Assembly (NCBI RefSeq): GCF_027579695.1
Contig: NC_083571.1
Location: forward strand, 35,402,943 to 35,466,942
Length of the DNA stretch: 64,000 nucleotides
From: Neoarius graeffei
Lineage: Eukaryota > Chordata > Actinopteri > Siluriformes > Ariidae
Direction: 5' to 3'
Positions 33,325 through 44,444 of the stretch are shown piece after piece. The first letter of the stretch is position 1. Each line of letters begins with the position of its first letter. The notes beneath the pieces are model-generated. The model had not been told where the DNA came from. It worked only from the letters and a program-made list of their open reading frames with translations, and searched no databases. The translations under genes and the position numbers were made by a program.

Positions 33325-33554
33325 GATTGTGGTTGTGTGTACTGAACTAGACCAAGAGGTACACTGTGTTCATACCACGGGCGATTGCTCTAAGACAACG
33401 AGGGAGGCTCAGCCTCCTCTAAAAATGACGAACATCAAATCATAGAAATATATGTGCTCAACCCAACTACAGTGCGAAATCATTCCGTTATAACTTTCCC
33501 CAGTTCGCCTAATGTGTGTGTGAGTTTTTCCCCCTCGTGACAGCGCGATGTAGC

Positions 33555-33790
33555 GCAGCCTCAGTGCACTTCAATGGCATTGGGAGCTATGCGCTTTCAA
33601 TCTCAAAAGGCAAGACGGTTATTGGACAATACTGCGAAAATGCCCGCCCATGGAGTCTCACGGACTCCCAGCCTCAGTGGACTTCAATGGCATTTGGGAG
33701 CTCTGCACTTTTCAGTCTCAAAATGCAAGACGGTTATTGGACAAATACTGTGAAAACGCCCGCCCACGGACTCCGAGCCTCACATGGGAG
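33555..33790. repeat. Two tandem 115-bp units in the hAT element
   Basis: 'gcctcagtg.acttcaatggcatt.gggagct..gc.ctttcagtctcaaaa.gcaagacggttattggacaa' occurs at 33557 and again at about 33671, followed both times by 'tgcgaaaa/tgtgaaaa' and 'cgcccgccca.gga'. A third, partial 'ctccgagcctcac' follows. Probably promoter-proximal repeats. Confidence 0.8.
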
Positions 33791-34136
33791 GGACATGGCA
33801 GTTTCCGCGAGGAGACTGATGATTGGTGAAAGCGGCCAGATATTTTCTTTGATTGACAGCTCATTTCAAATATAGACGGGCAGCGGTGAATTTCAGTTCA
33901 GTCCCATGCGGATTCGCAAGTGCTGTGGTGTATTGTAAGAGATCAGCTTACATTTCGATTTCATTCATTACATACGGTTTCTACCAGCTTTTTTAGTTTG
34001 TATATATTTTCATTGTAAATAAAGTGTAAATATAGTGTTGTCAAGTTTGCTATCTTAGTTCCAGAAATTTCGTTTATTTGAGTGACTGAACTTGAACTTG
34101 AGGGGGCTAGTCAGCTAGCAAGAAAGCTGCGCACGG

Positions 34137-34340
34137 ATGCCAAGCATTGCTGATTTAATTTTGGCGAAGCCATTTGCCAGTCTTCCTTTCGAGGAAAAAA
34201 TTAAAATTAAAGAGCAGGGTAGACCAACGCCTCAAATTGACTTGGTGAAAAAGGTAGGGAATAATACTCGTTCCTTTCAGCTCTCCTGGTACGAGAAAGT
34301 GAATTGGCTAACAGCAAGTGACCCACATCAACAACAGTAA
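34137..34340 (+). pseudogene. N-terminus of a ZMYM1-like hAT transposase (TTF-type finger)
   Basis: Begins MPSIADLILAKPFASLPFEE and continues to 'RSFQLSWYEKVNWLTAS', after which the frame stops. From family knowledge this is the conserved start of fish ZMYM1-like/TTF zinc-finger hAT proteins, where a C-x2-C-type 'LFC..C' follows. Here the finger cysteines, the dimerisation region and the RNase H-like catalytic domain are all missing. 67 codons remain of about 700. Confidence 0.75.
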
Positions 34341-35129
34341 ATAGGCTACTTTAGTAATATGTCATGGATGGACCAAAAATATAGAATCTATTTAAAATGT
34401 TTATGCTGAGTATATTATATTGGAATATATATTTCTCTGGATATGAATTAAACACAGCTACAATTTGGAAAACATTTTTAAACAAAAACACAGCCAAGAA
34501 CATTTCACACTACAGACCTGGATTAAAAGTGAAGGGTTATCAAAATTGTCAATAAAACATTTCTCAGTCAAAATAAGTAAAATATAGGGAAAGTGTCATT
34601 GAATGCTGAGGTTCCTGACAAAGAGCTTCTTTCAATAATGATCACTTTTTAAACAACATGCCACAATTTTAAAATATAAAATGTTAAAATATCCCCCCCC
34701 CCAACACCACCATCATGTATATTGGACAGTAGGCTAATGGGCCAAAAGAACCTGTTATTTCACAGTTTGTGACCCTGCCAACAATCAGCCAGATCAGAGG
34801 CAAGAGTATGGGCAAAATTGATGTTTTTTCTTTTTTCTTTTAAAATCTGGAAATATCATAACCGACCAGCCTCCCCTGTTTGAAAGACTACCAGCCGCCA
34901 CTGGTTCATACTGTTTTACTCAAACTCAAAATGAAATATTCTAATATTTTGAGATGTTTTTTAAATGTTTTTGTACTGTATGCCATACTGATTAAAATAG
35001 AAAAATGCTTGAAACATTTTAGTTTATGTGTAATGAGTCTATAATATATAACATTTTCACTTTCTTAAATAACTGATGGAAAATATTGAACTTTTTCACA
35101 ATATTCTAATTTTTTGAGATGCACTAGTA

Positions 35130-35586
35130 CATCGTGCCAGGAATAATTTGAAATTAGTTCAAACAGAGCTTCTGCCAAAGAATCTGGAGACCTGCACTCA
35201 CATGATCAGGGAGGACTGGATCCTAAAATAACTTCATCTCCAAGGCCCAGTTTAGACTAATTTGCATGAGTCAAGTTGAGGTCATAGTTTTCTTATCGCT
35301 TTATTCATATGAAACCCAGCTTCATTACTCATGCTTGTTGGAATTAATCAGGTTGCGTTGATCAGGTGTAATTCTATCCCAGTGGGAAATGGGAGCTCAG
35401 GGTTTGTTTAAACTTCTTTTCTTGGCTTGAAACAAATGTCTGAGAAAATAATGGCGCTAAAAGGTGGTTGATTGTTGGTCCACTTGCATCTCCACCACCA
35501 AGTCTATAAACCACATCTCAACATTCCCATTAGCTCCACACCCACAGACCCCATCTACACATCCACCTTTTAGAGAATGGGATTGT
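35130..35586. other. Unannotated stretch
   Basis: Unique AT-rich sequence. No gene or repeat recognised. Confidence 0.3.
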
Positions 35587-35660
35587 GATGTCAGCTGAAG
35601 TAAGTAACACAAGGCATTGTGGGATTTTAGGACATGGAAGCTACAGTAGAGCCTGAGTAG

Positions 35661-36022
35661 GTGGCAAGGTGGTGTAGTGGTTAGCACTGTTGCCTCACAG
35701 CAAGAAGGTTCTAGGTTCAAGCCTAGTGGCCGACAGGGGCCTTTCTACGTATATGGAGTTTGCATGTTCTCCCCGTGTCTGTGTGGGTTTCCTCCAGGTG
35801 CTCCGGTTTCCCCCACAGTCCCAAGACATGCAAGTTAGGCTAATGGGTGACTCTAAATTGACCGTAGGTGTGAGTGTGAATGGTTGTTTGTCTCAATGTG
35901 TCAGCCCTGCGACGACCTGGCAACTTGTCCAGGGTGTACCCCGCCTCTCGCCCATAGTCAGCTGGGATAGGCTCCAGCTTACCTGGGACCTGCACAGGAT
36001 AAGCGGTTACAGATAATGGATG
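35661..36022 (+). mobile_element. V-SINE, near full length
   Basis: Head 'ggtggcaaggtggtgtagtggttagcactg', body and tail '..cagctgggataggctccagc..ggttacagataatgg' are complete. The short target duplication is obscured by the later duplication of the whole locus. Confidence 0.88.
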
Positions 36023-36098
36023 GATGTCAGCTGAAGTAAGTAATACAAGGCATTGTGGGATTTTAGGACACTGAAGCTACAGTAGAGCCTGAGTAGGC

Positions 36099-36285
36099 AA
36101 CAAGGTGGTGTAGTGGTTAGCACTGTTGCATCACAGCAAGAAGGTTCTGGGTTCAAGCCCAGCAGCCAATGGGGGCCTTTCTGTGGAGTTTGCATGTTCT
36201 CCCCATGTCTGTGTGGGTTTCCCCCACAGTCCAAATTGCAGTTATGTTAACTGGCTGCTCTAAGTTGCCCATAGGTGTGAATAGC
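36099..36285 (+). mobile_element. V-SINE, 3'-truncated duplicate
   Basis: Same head and first half as the copy at 35661, with a 27-bp internal gap ('tgggtttcccccacagtcc'). It ends near 'ccataggtgtgaatagctg', where the tail is lost. Confidence 0.85.
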
Positions 36286-36290
36286 TGAGC

Positions 36291-36786
36291 TGTGTTCCAT
36301 GGTCAGACATGAGCAGTATGGTGGTTGCCAGCAGCGCCCTTGTATGCCTTCAACTTGGCCATGTTGAGCTGTGTCCTTTATAATTCAGCTATTCAGCTGC
36401 AAGAAAGGTTGATTAGCCACTCCTCTTCCAAAGAGCAGTAACAGTAATGGAGGTAGTGTATTTATATTATCCAACTTAAAACCACAGCAGAATGGTGAAC
36501 ACTTGCTGTATTATCATCTGCCATAACCCTTCTCACGACCAGCATGGAGAATGTATCACAAATGGATGGCAATTTTTCTTGATGTTTAAATAACTCTCAA
36601 TTATGATTTCATTCAACATTTTATAACTATTCAGTCAAATAATAATTTTTTGTCTTCAGTATACTCAATTGCTTAATTTATAATTTAATTATTTATTCAG
36701 GCTATATTATTATTATTAATGTTTCTTCTGTCCAAATCTCTATGATTTGTCCTTACAAATTTGACTAATTTTTCATTTGTCAATTT
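36291..36786. other. Unannotated stretch
   Basis: AT-rich unique sequence with a short (ATT)n-like run near 36705. No gene seen. Confidence 0.3.
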
Positions 36787-37118
36787 GGGTGGCATGGTGG
36801 TGCAGTGGTTATCACAGTCCGGGTTCAAACCTCATGGCCGACGAAGGCCTGTCTGTGTGGAGTTTGCATGTTCTCCCTGTGTCTGTGTGGGTTTCCTTCG
36901 GGTGCTCCAGTTTCCCCCACAGTCCAAAGATATGTGGATTAGGGAAAATACCCAACCATGAGGGACGTGCAAGCCAGTGCATACTTGGGGCCGATCCCAA
37001 GCCCAGATAGATTGGGGAGGGTTGCATCAGGAATGGAATCCAGTGTAGAAACCTATGCCTAATCAAATATGTGGAACAGATCCATTGTGGCAACCCCTAA
37101 GAGGAGCAGCCAGAAGAA
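36787..37118 (+). mobile_element. V-SINE with alternative tail (subfamily 2)
   Basis: The V-SINE head lacks about 25 bp around the anticodon-like region ('tggttatcacagtccgggttcaaacc'). The tail is 'ccagtgcatacttggggccgatcccaag..ggtggcaacccctaagaggagcagcc'-like, as in the copy at 20543. Confidence 0.82.
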
Positions 37119-37130
37119 GATTACATTAAT

Positions 37131-37311
37131 GGCATTTAGCAGATGCTCTTATCCAGAGTGATGTACAACACACCCAGTGCAGACTGGGGAGCAGTTGGAG
37201 GTTAGGTGTCTTGCTCAAGGGCACTTCAGCCATTCCTGTTGGTCCAGGGAATCGAACCAGCAACCTTTTGGTCCCAAAGCTGCTTCTTTAACCTTTAGGC
37301 CATGGCTTCCA
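37131..37311 (+). repeat. Dispersed fish repeat T, copy 1
   Basis: 'ggcatttagcagatgctcttatccagagtgatgtacaac..cttgctcaagggcacttcagcc..tttaggccatggcttcc'. Copies 2 (40228-40432) and 3 (59473-59670) share this from end to end. It is a common teleost dispersed repeat. Class not determined; no TIR or coding frame. Confidence 0.75.
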
Positions 37312-37378
37312 CATGGATTCATTTGTCATGTTGTTTTGCACAGAGATAATTTGCTCAGTAGGACTCTATGGCCTTTGT

Positions 37379-38617
37379 TGCCCCTTAGCAAAAATAAGTT
37401 TATTCAAGTGTACTATGAGTATACTTATTTTTTACTAAAACTGAGGAAGTATACTTGAAGTTGACTTTTTATAAACTATATTTTATATACTTAAGAATAG
37501 TATAGTGAAGTATACTTGGCTTATACTGAAAAGTATAAATAAAAGTCTAAGACTAAGTACATTAATACTAAGACTTATACTTTAATACTAAAACGTATAC
37601 TTTAGTATACTTTTCACGTTTTTCTGCCACAAAGTACTAATACTTAGTATATCTTGCTCCAAGTGCATAATAAGGTCAAGTCATTGACTCATGCTTAACA
37701 TTTAATTTATATATTAATATAATATAATGCTGGAGTTTAAAACTTTACAGTATATAGTATGTGTGCTCAATTGCATTATCTTTATGTACCTTAAAATCAT
37801 ACACAAAAACAGAAAAACTTTTGACTTGACTTTATTGATCAATTTCTCCAGTAAGGAAGGACTTGATTTCATAGGTCTTTATTTTTTAAATGTTTGAAAA
37901 TATATCAAACTTGTTTTCAACATTCTGTCTTGTGATTTAGTAAATGCATCACACTCTTGTGTACATACAGTATGAGTAAACTTTAAGAATACTTTAAGGA
38001 GTATATTTCCAGTATATAAATAGTAAGCTACAAGTAATATGCCAAGCAAACTTAAAGTATAACAAGTAAACTAGTGAAATAACCAACGTTTATAACAGTA
38101 TACTTAAAGTATACAATAATAAACTAAAAATAGGGACTTGAAGTATGTAACTAAGGGGTGTTGTGGCTCAGTCAACTAAAGCGCCATACCATAAATCCGG
38201 GGACCTGGGTTCGATTCCAACCCAAGGTAATTTCCTGATCCCTCTCCTGCTCATTTCCTGTCTCTACACTGTCCTATCCAATAAAGGTGAAAAAAGCCCA
38301 AAAAAAGAAGTATATCGATAAGTGTACTTGTGGTATACTTTAAGCATGCAAGAGGGATATACCAAGTACATTGATAGTATATAGATGAGTGTACTTGTTG
38401 TATACTTTAAAGTGTACTTTTGCAAACTTAAAATGAACTTTAAAGTATACTTTTATAAACTTGAAATGTTCCAATTTAGTCCGAAAAAGTATTAAATTTG
38501 TATACTTTCTAGTACACTAAAAGTACGTGGTCTGTAGTATACTTGCTATACTTATACTCATACTGAAGCATACTTAATAAAATGAACTTTAAGTATACTA
38601 CTTTTTGCTAAGGGGCA
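37379..38617. mobile_element. 1.24-kb TIR element rich in AAGTATACTT
   Basis: TGCCCCTTAGCAAAAA at the left is the complement of TTTTTGCTAAGGGGCA at the right. The interior contains dozens of GTATAC/AAGTATACTT palindromes in both orientations, far above chance. No transposase gene. A tRNA-derived SINE is inserted at 38155-38307. The target duplication is unclear. Confidence 0.8.
38155..38307 (+). mobile_element. Short tRNA-derived SINE (second type)
   Basis: 'ggggtgttgtggctcagtc' supplies an A-box-like block and GGTTCGATTCC (38208-38218) is a near-perfect B box, as in RNA polymerase III tRNA promoters. The body 'ctcatttcctgtctctacactgtcc' and tail 'aataaaggtgaaaaa' are typical of a widespread fish SINE. 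The flanks 'gaagtatgt' and 'gaagtatat' may be its target duplication. Not a functional tRNA: no cloverleaf downstream. Confidence 0.82.
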
Positions 38618-39873
38618 CTATTTTAACCCATTAAAGAGTAACTGGTCACTAAAGAGTCATCATGACAGCATTACACTGTAACATGCACGTGCAGTCTGAG
38701 AAGATTTTCCTCAGGATGGTACAACATGGACTTCAAATCCACCAGGTGTCACAAGCAGCAACATAGCTTACCCTATAAACAGGGTATATGATACAGAGAA
38801 CTCATGTTATCCCTAATATCCATGCTAATACCATGCCCTTCCTCTGGGAATACCATAACTTGGTGATCACCACCATCAGACTGATTTATTAATTATGTTC
38901 CCATCCCAGTAGACCACCACAGTGTTTGCCATGTCGCACCGTCATTCAGATGTCATGATGGAATTTACTGCTGGATATTTGGCGTTTTCCAGAATAAGAT
39001 AGTCAGCTAAACAGCATGTTGAAAGAAATAGAATTGCCAGCAAGGAGCAGCACTAAACTCTAATCAGAGAACTCATTCCTATTCAGAATTACACACACAC
39101 ACACACACACTATGGGGTCTACACACTCATGAGTCTATGCGCTACCAGGAAAACAAACAGTTTGAGCAAGTATGCGTAAAAACCTTGAATAATTCACCTC
39201 ATGTGGCTTGTCAGTTGTCCCACTACCAGTGTCCAAACTCGCCCTCCTGGATTGACCTTTACGATGCTCTGAATCCCAATGAGTTCCAGGCAATGTCTCC
39301 GGCACTCTGACACATTACTCATTCACAACGCGAGAGTGAAGATTAAAGCCAATTTATTCTGTGGCAATATTATTTGCATGACATGAACATTACTAATGTT
39401 GGCAGGATGCATTTAGAAGATTGGAGAAAAGCTGATTGTACCGACAAGCCGAATGTTCGAGGGCAGAGACTTCTCAACAAAAATAAACAGCGATGGTATA
39501 TTGGTCCAACCTTTCATGAAGAATATTGCATTGATTCAAAAGTGTATTGGTGCATTTATTCAGCTTTCACTTGGTGACCAGGAATATACGTCTATACAGA
39601 GATGCAATTCATTCATATGTTTAACAGTGTCATGGAAAGGTTTACGTTACTTTAAAGAAAATTCGCATTATGAATCAAAATGTTGGTGAATAAGCATTCG
39701 ATCCAGTGCACTGCACTTTGAAACAGAAAAAAAAACATCAGCCGTATCCATTGAAATTGGCTTTTTCAAGACATGAATAGTCCCTATACTTTTATTAGAC
39801 ATTATAATCTTATACTGTAGTTTCATAACAAATGTCACTTCGTGTGTCAGTGGTAAAACACTTAGCTTAGATT
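38618..39873. other. Unannotated stretch
   Basis: Contains a (CA)n run at 39092-39111. Frames at 39374-39577 and 39453-39689 show no family motif. No exon recognised. Confidence 0.35.
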
Positions 39874-39886
39874 ACAGGCATTTATC

Positions 39887-40227
39887 CATCCATCCATTAT
39901 CCAGAACTGCTTATCCTGTGCATGGTCACGGGCAAACTGGAGCCTATCCCAGCTGACTATGGGTGAGAGGCGGAGTACACCCTAGACAAGTCGCCAGATC
40001 ATCATATGGAGACAAACAACCATTCACACTCACATTCACACCTACGGTCAATTTAGAGCCAGCAATTAGCCTAACCTGCATGTCTTTGGGGGAAACCGGA
40101 GCACCCGGAGGAAACCCATACAGACCCAGGGAGAACATGCAAACTCCACACAAAAAGGTCCCCGTCAGCCACTGGGCTCGAACCCAGAACCTTCTTGCTG
40201 TGAGGCAACTACACCACTGTGCCGCCC
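39887..40227 (-). mobile_element. V-SINE, antisense, 13-bp target duplication, inside repeat T
   Basis: The tail complement '(catc)n attatccagaactgcttatcctg' leads to the head complement '..aactacaccactgtgccgccc'. Flanked by ACAGGCATTTATC (39874-39886) and ACAGACATTTATC (40228-40240), one mismatch. The target is the start of dispersed repeat T, so the SINE is younger than that repeat. Confidence 0.92.
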
Positions 40228-40432
40228 ACAGACATTTATCAGACGCTATTATCCAGAGTGACTTACAACAGGACACTGACATACTGACAGCATTTGGCAG
40301 CCTGAGGAGCAGTTTGGGGTTAGGTGCCTTGCTCAAGGGCACTTCAGTCATTACTACTGGTCCAGGGAATAAAACTGGCAACCTTTTGGTACTAAACCTG
40401 CTTCTGTAACCTTTAGGCCACGGCTTCCCTTA
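40228..40432 (+). repeat. Dispersed fish repeat T, copy 2
   Basis: 'acagacatttatcagacgctattatccagagtgacttacaac..cttgctcaagggcacttcagtc..aacctttaggccacggcttccc'. Its first 13 bp were duplicated by the adjacent SINE insertion. Confidence 0.75.
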
Positions 40433-41434
40433 TAGCTTAGAGTCTAAGAACATAAAGAGAATTGTTTACAGACAGATGTCCACTAAATGCAGGCAGGTTT
40501 TCTGGAGTTTGACTGGACTCGGTGACCTGACGTAGAGTTCTGGCTGCTAGGATCCCGATGGAAATTTTGGGGCACCTTGTGCACTTTGTCCACTGAAGAG
40601 TGCTTCAAGTTGTAGCTCATTAGCCATATATGTGTTCATTCAGGCTTCTATCACACACACAACCTACCAGGTGAGTGTGTACTATCAGGGATGAGTGGAG
40701 ATCATCAGCTCTTCAAGATCACTCTCTGACCTTTAACAAAGATCTAGGCATTTGCATTCTCCATATAACACTTCCTCATGTGGCCTCAAAATGGGACAAA
40801 AGTGGCTAAAAAAAAAACATTGTTCCCAACCCAACCTAGATTTGATCAACTGTCCTGTGAAAGGCAACACCCCAGGACAAGACATGGAGACAAAGTGGTG
40901 CACCAACAATCTTTGCAATAATGCAGCGGCAACATGGAATGAGACTCAAATAAATTCACTTGGATGGAATTCTCATGAATACCTGTTTAAAAAAATGAAG
41001 ATGAACTTAATGTTTTATTCCACTTCCAAGTTCTGTGAAATGAACCTCTTGAATCTCTCCTTGAACAATGAAGAGAATATGGAAACTTTGAAAGCGCAAG
41101 AGGCAGGATGCAGCTTTCTGGAATAAAAACCTAGAAAATTGAATCATCCTGAAGATTCAATGAAACGGACAAACTGAAGAAGTGTTATGGGTCAAGAGTC
41201 AGTAAGTCTAAGAGTCTGAGCGTAGTTTTATGCGGTTAGCATGAACCAAGACACTAAGCTAAGAATTTTTAACGATAAGGAAGCATATTTTCTGAAGACC
41301 TTTTATAAAAGGACAAACCGAAGAACCTTTCAGATTCTTGAGTTTTTAATCTATTTGTAAATCATGTTGCATACATTTCTTTAAGGATTAAGGACTGCCC
41401 ATGAAAGCATAACAAAAATAGCTAGCATGTATAC
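40433..41434. other. Unannotated stretch
   Basis: The frame at 40752-41126 (124 codons) begins 'MHSPYNTSSCGLKMGQKW' and matches no family I know. Probably chance. Confidence 0.3.
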
Positions 41435-41444
41435 AGGAAGTAGG

Positions 41445-41818
41445 GCTCATCTCATCTCATTATCTCGCTTTATCCTATTCTACAGGGTCGCAGGCAAGCT
41501 GGAGCCTATCCCAGCTGACTATGGGTGAGAGGCGGGGTACACCCTGGACAAGTCGCCAGGTCATCACAGGGCTGACACATAGACACAGACAACCATTCAC
41601 ACTCTCATTCACACCTACGGTCAATTTAGAGTCACCAGTTAACCTAACCTGCATGTCTTTGGACTGTGGGGGAAACCGGAGCACCCAGAGGAAACCTACA
41701 TGGACACGGGAAGAACATGCAAACTCCGCACAGAAAGGCCCTCATCGGCCACGGGGCTCGAACCCGGACCTTCTTGCTGTGAGGTGACAGCGCTAACCAC
41801 TACACCACCGTGCCGCCC
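41445..41818 (-). mobile_element. V-SINE, full length, antisense, 10-bp target duplication
   Basis: 'gctcatctcatctcattatctcgctttatcc' to '..cgctaaccactacaccaccgtgccgccc'. Flanked by AGGAAGTAGG at 41435-41444 and 41819-41828. Young, close to the 30021 and 31881 copies. Confidence 0.93.
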
Positions 41819-41828
41819 AGGAAGTAGG

Positions 41829-42884
41829 TGTTTATCCATTATCATCTAAGATACAGTAGACAGATTGATGCTACCTATTTATTGTGTTTTTCTTTATAAA
41901 ACCTTTGGTAAAGTAGTGTGGAAATGTTTTGATGTTAGTGAACACCAGGCAGGCATTTATCGCAGAAGAGGATGGATATAAAAGTTATCATAACTCATCA
42001 ATGATTATACGATTTGAAGACAATCGATTAAGGTTCACATTACACTAGTGACATAAATTTACTAGAAAGAAACATTGGAACATGAATGTTTTATTCTGAA
42101 GCAAATGGATTTTCATGAATCATGAAACCACTTCATGTGTAAATGCGAATAATGTATGAATATTAAAACAAAAATTTCATATCCATATGTTTGTGTCTAA
42201 ACTTCTAAAAACCTCAGCATGTCATCTGCAGATGAAAAAATACAGTAACTCAGTTTCTGAGAACTTCCTTCTGTAGGTCCTTCAAGAATTAAGATCTCAA
42301 ATTCTTCTCACAAATAAGACCTCGGATCGATGGCAAGGCTGGAGTTGGATATGGTGCAACTTCTTCACCACGAAACATAATTCACATTGATGTGGAATAG
42401 AAACATTTTCTGAAGGTATTTGCTTCTGATCAGATGACGGATTCAGTAAAGAATGTGTATAAAAATAAAATATAATCCATACATCAAACAAGCTGCAACA
42501 TCAAACGGGTTTCTGAAGTTTTTATGATGAAAGCTGCATTTGAACACGTCAATTAAGTGAAAACTTGAAAAACATGATACCAAACGTGAAGTCGAATTTA
42601 TCCCTCATTAAAATCTTTTGAAATATCAACAGATTAATGGAAGACAACATCCTCAACATGTATTTATATGATGCAGGATCTTATTATGCTGCAGAAAAAA
42701 AAACATTTTTATATTCTACCAAGAAAACATTTTGAATAATCCAAATTGTGTACTGTACCTGATAATTTTTAAATAATTGTTATAAAATAATTCACTAATT
42801 ATCCTTCATTATTATTCCTATATTCTAAAAAAAAATTTTATGCAAAAAAATCACTCTCACACACACACACAAAATAAATATATA
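41829..42884. other. Unannotated stretch
   Basis: AT-rich, with a short (CA)n run near 42857. No gene or repeat recognised. Confidence 0.35.
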
Positions 42885-43262
42885 CAGTGCCTTGAAAAAG
42901 TATTCATACCCCTTGAACTTTTTCACATTTTTCCACCTTACAACAATGAACTTAAAAGTTTTTTATTGAGATTTTATGTGATAGACCAACACAGAGTAGC
43001 ACATAATCATGAAGTGAAATGAAAATGATAAATGGTCTTCAAAATTTTAAACAAGTAAAAATCTGAAAAATTTGGTGTGCATTAGTATTCAGCCCCCTGT
43101 ACTCTGATACCTCTAAACACAATCCAGTGCAATCAATTGCCTTCAGAAGTCATCTAATTAGTTAATAGAGTCCTACTGTGTGTAATTTACTCTCAGCATA
43201 AATACAGTTGTTCTGTGAAGGCCTCAGTGGTTTGTTAGAGAACACGAAGAACAAACAGCATC

Positions 43263-44283
43263 ATGAAGACCAAAGAACTCACCAGACAGGTCAGGGATAA
43301 AGTTCTGGAGAAGTTTAAAGCAGGGTTAGGTTATAAAAAAAATATCCCAAGCTCTGAACATCTCAAGAAGCACTGTTCAATCCATCATTCAAAAATGGAA
43401 AAAGTATGGCACAACTGCAAACCTACCAAGACATGGCCATCCACCTAAACTGACAGAGCGAGCAAGGAGAGCACTGGTCAGAGAAGCAGCCAAGAGGCCC
43501 ATGATCACTCTGGAGGAGCTGCAGAAATCCACAGCTCAGGTGGGAGAATCTGTGCACAGGACGACTACAAGTCGTACACTCCACAAATCTGGCCTTTTTG
43601 GAAGAGTGGCAAGAAGAAAGCCATTGTTGAAAGACAGGCATAAGAAGTCCCATTTGCAGTTTGCCAGAAGCCATGTAGGGGACACAGCAAACATGTGGAA
43701 GAAGGTGCTTTGGTCAGAAGAGACCAAAGTTGAACTTTTTGGCCTAAATGCAAAGCGGTATGTGTGGCGGAAAACTAACACTGCTCATCACCCTGCACAC
43801 ACCATCCCCGCTGTGAAACAAGGTGGTGGCAGCATCATGCTATGGGGATGCTTTTCTTCAGCAGGGAGAGGGAAGCTGGTCAGAGTTGATGGGAAGATGG
43901 ATGGAGCTAAATACAGGGCAATCCTGGAAGAAAACCTGTTGGAGGCTGCAAAAGACTTGAGACTGGGAAGGAGATTCTCCTTCCAGCAAGACAATGACCC
44001 TAAACATACAGCCAGAGCTACAATGGAATGGTTTAAATCAAAGAATATTCATGTGTTAGAATGGCCCAGTCAAAGTCCAGACCTAAATCCCATTGAGCAT
44101 CTGTGGCAAGACTTGAAAATTGCTGTTCACAGACGCTCTCCATCCAGTCTGGCTGAGCTTGAGCTATTTTGCAAAGAAGAATCGGCAAAAATTTCAGTGT
44201 CTAGATGCACAAAGCTGGTAGAGACATACCACAAAAGACTTGCAGCTGTAATTGCAGCAAAAGGTGGCTCTACAAAGTATTGA
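43263..44283 (+). pseudogene. Tc1-like transposase pseudogene
   Basis: Starts MKTKELTRQVRDKVLEKFKA (paired-like HTH DNA-binding region). A frameshift at the A8 run near 43336-43343 moves the rest into another frame; an open frame resumes from 43501 to the stop at 44281-44283, about 340 residues in total. Visible motifs: 'GRVARRKPLL', 'VLWSEETKVELFG', 'GGGSIMLWGC', 'FQQDNDPKHTA' and 'LNPIEHLW', ending 'AKGGSTKY'. The first catalytic residue of the DD34E triad is normally the D in 'WSDETK' but is E here, so catalysis would be impaired even if the frame were intact. The element's right TIR is also lost. Confidence 0.92.
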
Positions 44284-44444
44284 CGCAGGGGGGCTGAATA
44301 CTAATGCACATCACATTTTTCAGGTTTTTATTTGTTTAAAATTTTGAAGACCATTTATCATTTTCATTTCACTTCCCAGTCCCGCAGAAGCTGTCTCCCT
44401 CCTGCTTCAATGACTACCGCCCTGTTGCACTCACTCCCATCCTC

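Larger units (their letters stand above)
33376..34903 (+). mobile_element. hAT-like element with ZMYM/TTF-type exon, nested in Tc1
   Basis: The 8-bp target duplication GTTCATAC (33368-33375 and 34904-34911) is the hAT signature. Right-end complement CAGTGGCGGCTGGT is a typical hAT terminus; the left end CACGGGCGATTGCT is a diverged version. 'GGGAGGCTCAGCCTCC' near the left end and its partner near the right end form an inner inverted repeat. Inside are a 115-bp tandem duplication (33555-33790) and an N-terminal coding exon (34137-34340). The catalytic domain is missing, so the element is non-autonomous. Confidence 0.85.
31723..35127 (-). mobile_element. Tc1-like transposon with two nested insertions
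   Basis: CTAGCGCATCTCAAAAAATT at the left is mirrored by AATTTTTTGAGATGCACTAG at the right (one mismatch), with TA outside each end (31721-31722, 35128-35129), the Tc1/mariner target. It holds a broken transposase gene on the minus strand (32383-33324). A V-SINE (31881-32253) sits between the left TIR and the gene, and a hAT-like element (33376-34903) between the gene start and the right TIR. Without the inserts it is about 1.5 kb, normal for Tc1. Confidence 0.9.
35587..36290 (+). repeat. Tandem duplication (436-bp period) of a SINE plus its flank
   Basis: The 74-bp flank 'gatgtcagctgaagtaagta..cctgagtagg' stands at 35587-35661 and again at 36023-36098, each followed by a V-SINE head. The period is 436 bp. 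A 74-bp repeat is too long for a target duplication, so this is a segmental duplication. The second SINE copy was later truncated. Confidence 0.8.

Noticed and set aside
38155..38307. Possible tRNA gene because of A- and B-box-like sequences
   Set aside because: No cloverleaf stems and a SINE body and tail follow; it is a tRNA-derived SINE.
27486..38617. Telomere-like or centromere-like satellite
   Set aside because: The AAGTATACTT-rich regions are bounded by matched TIRs and are dispersed elements, not satellite arrays.
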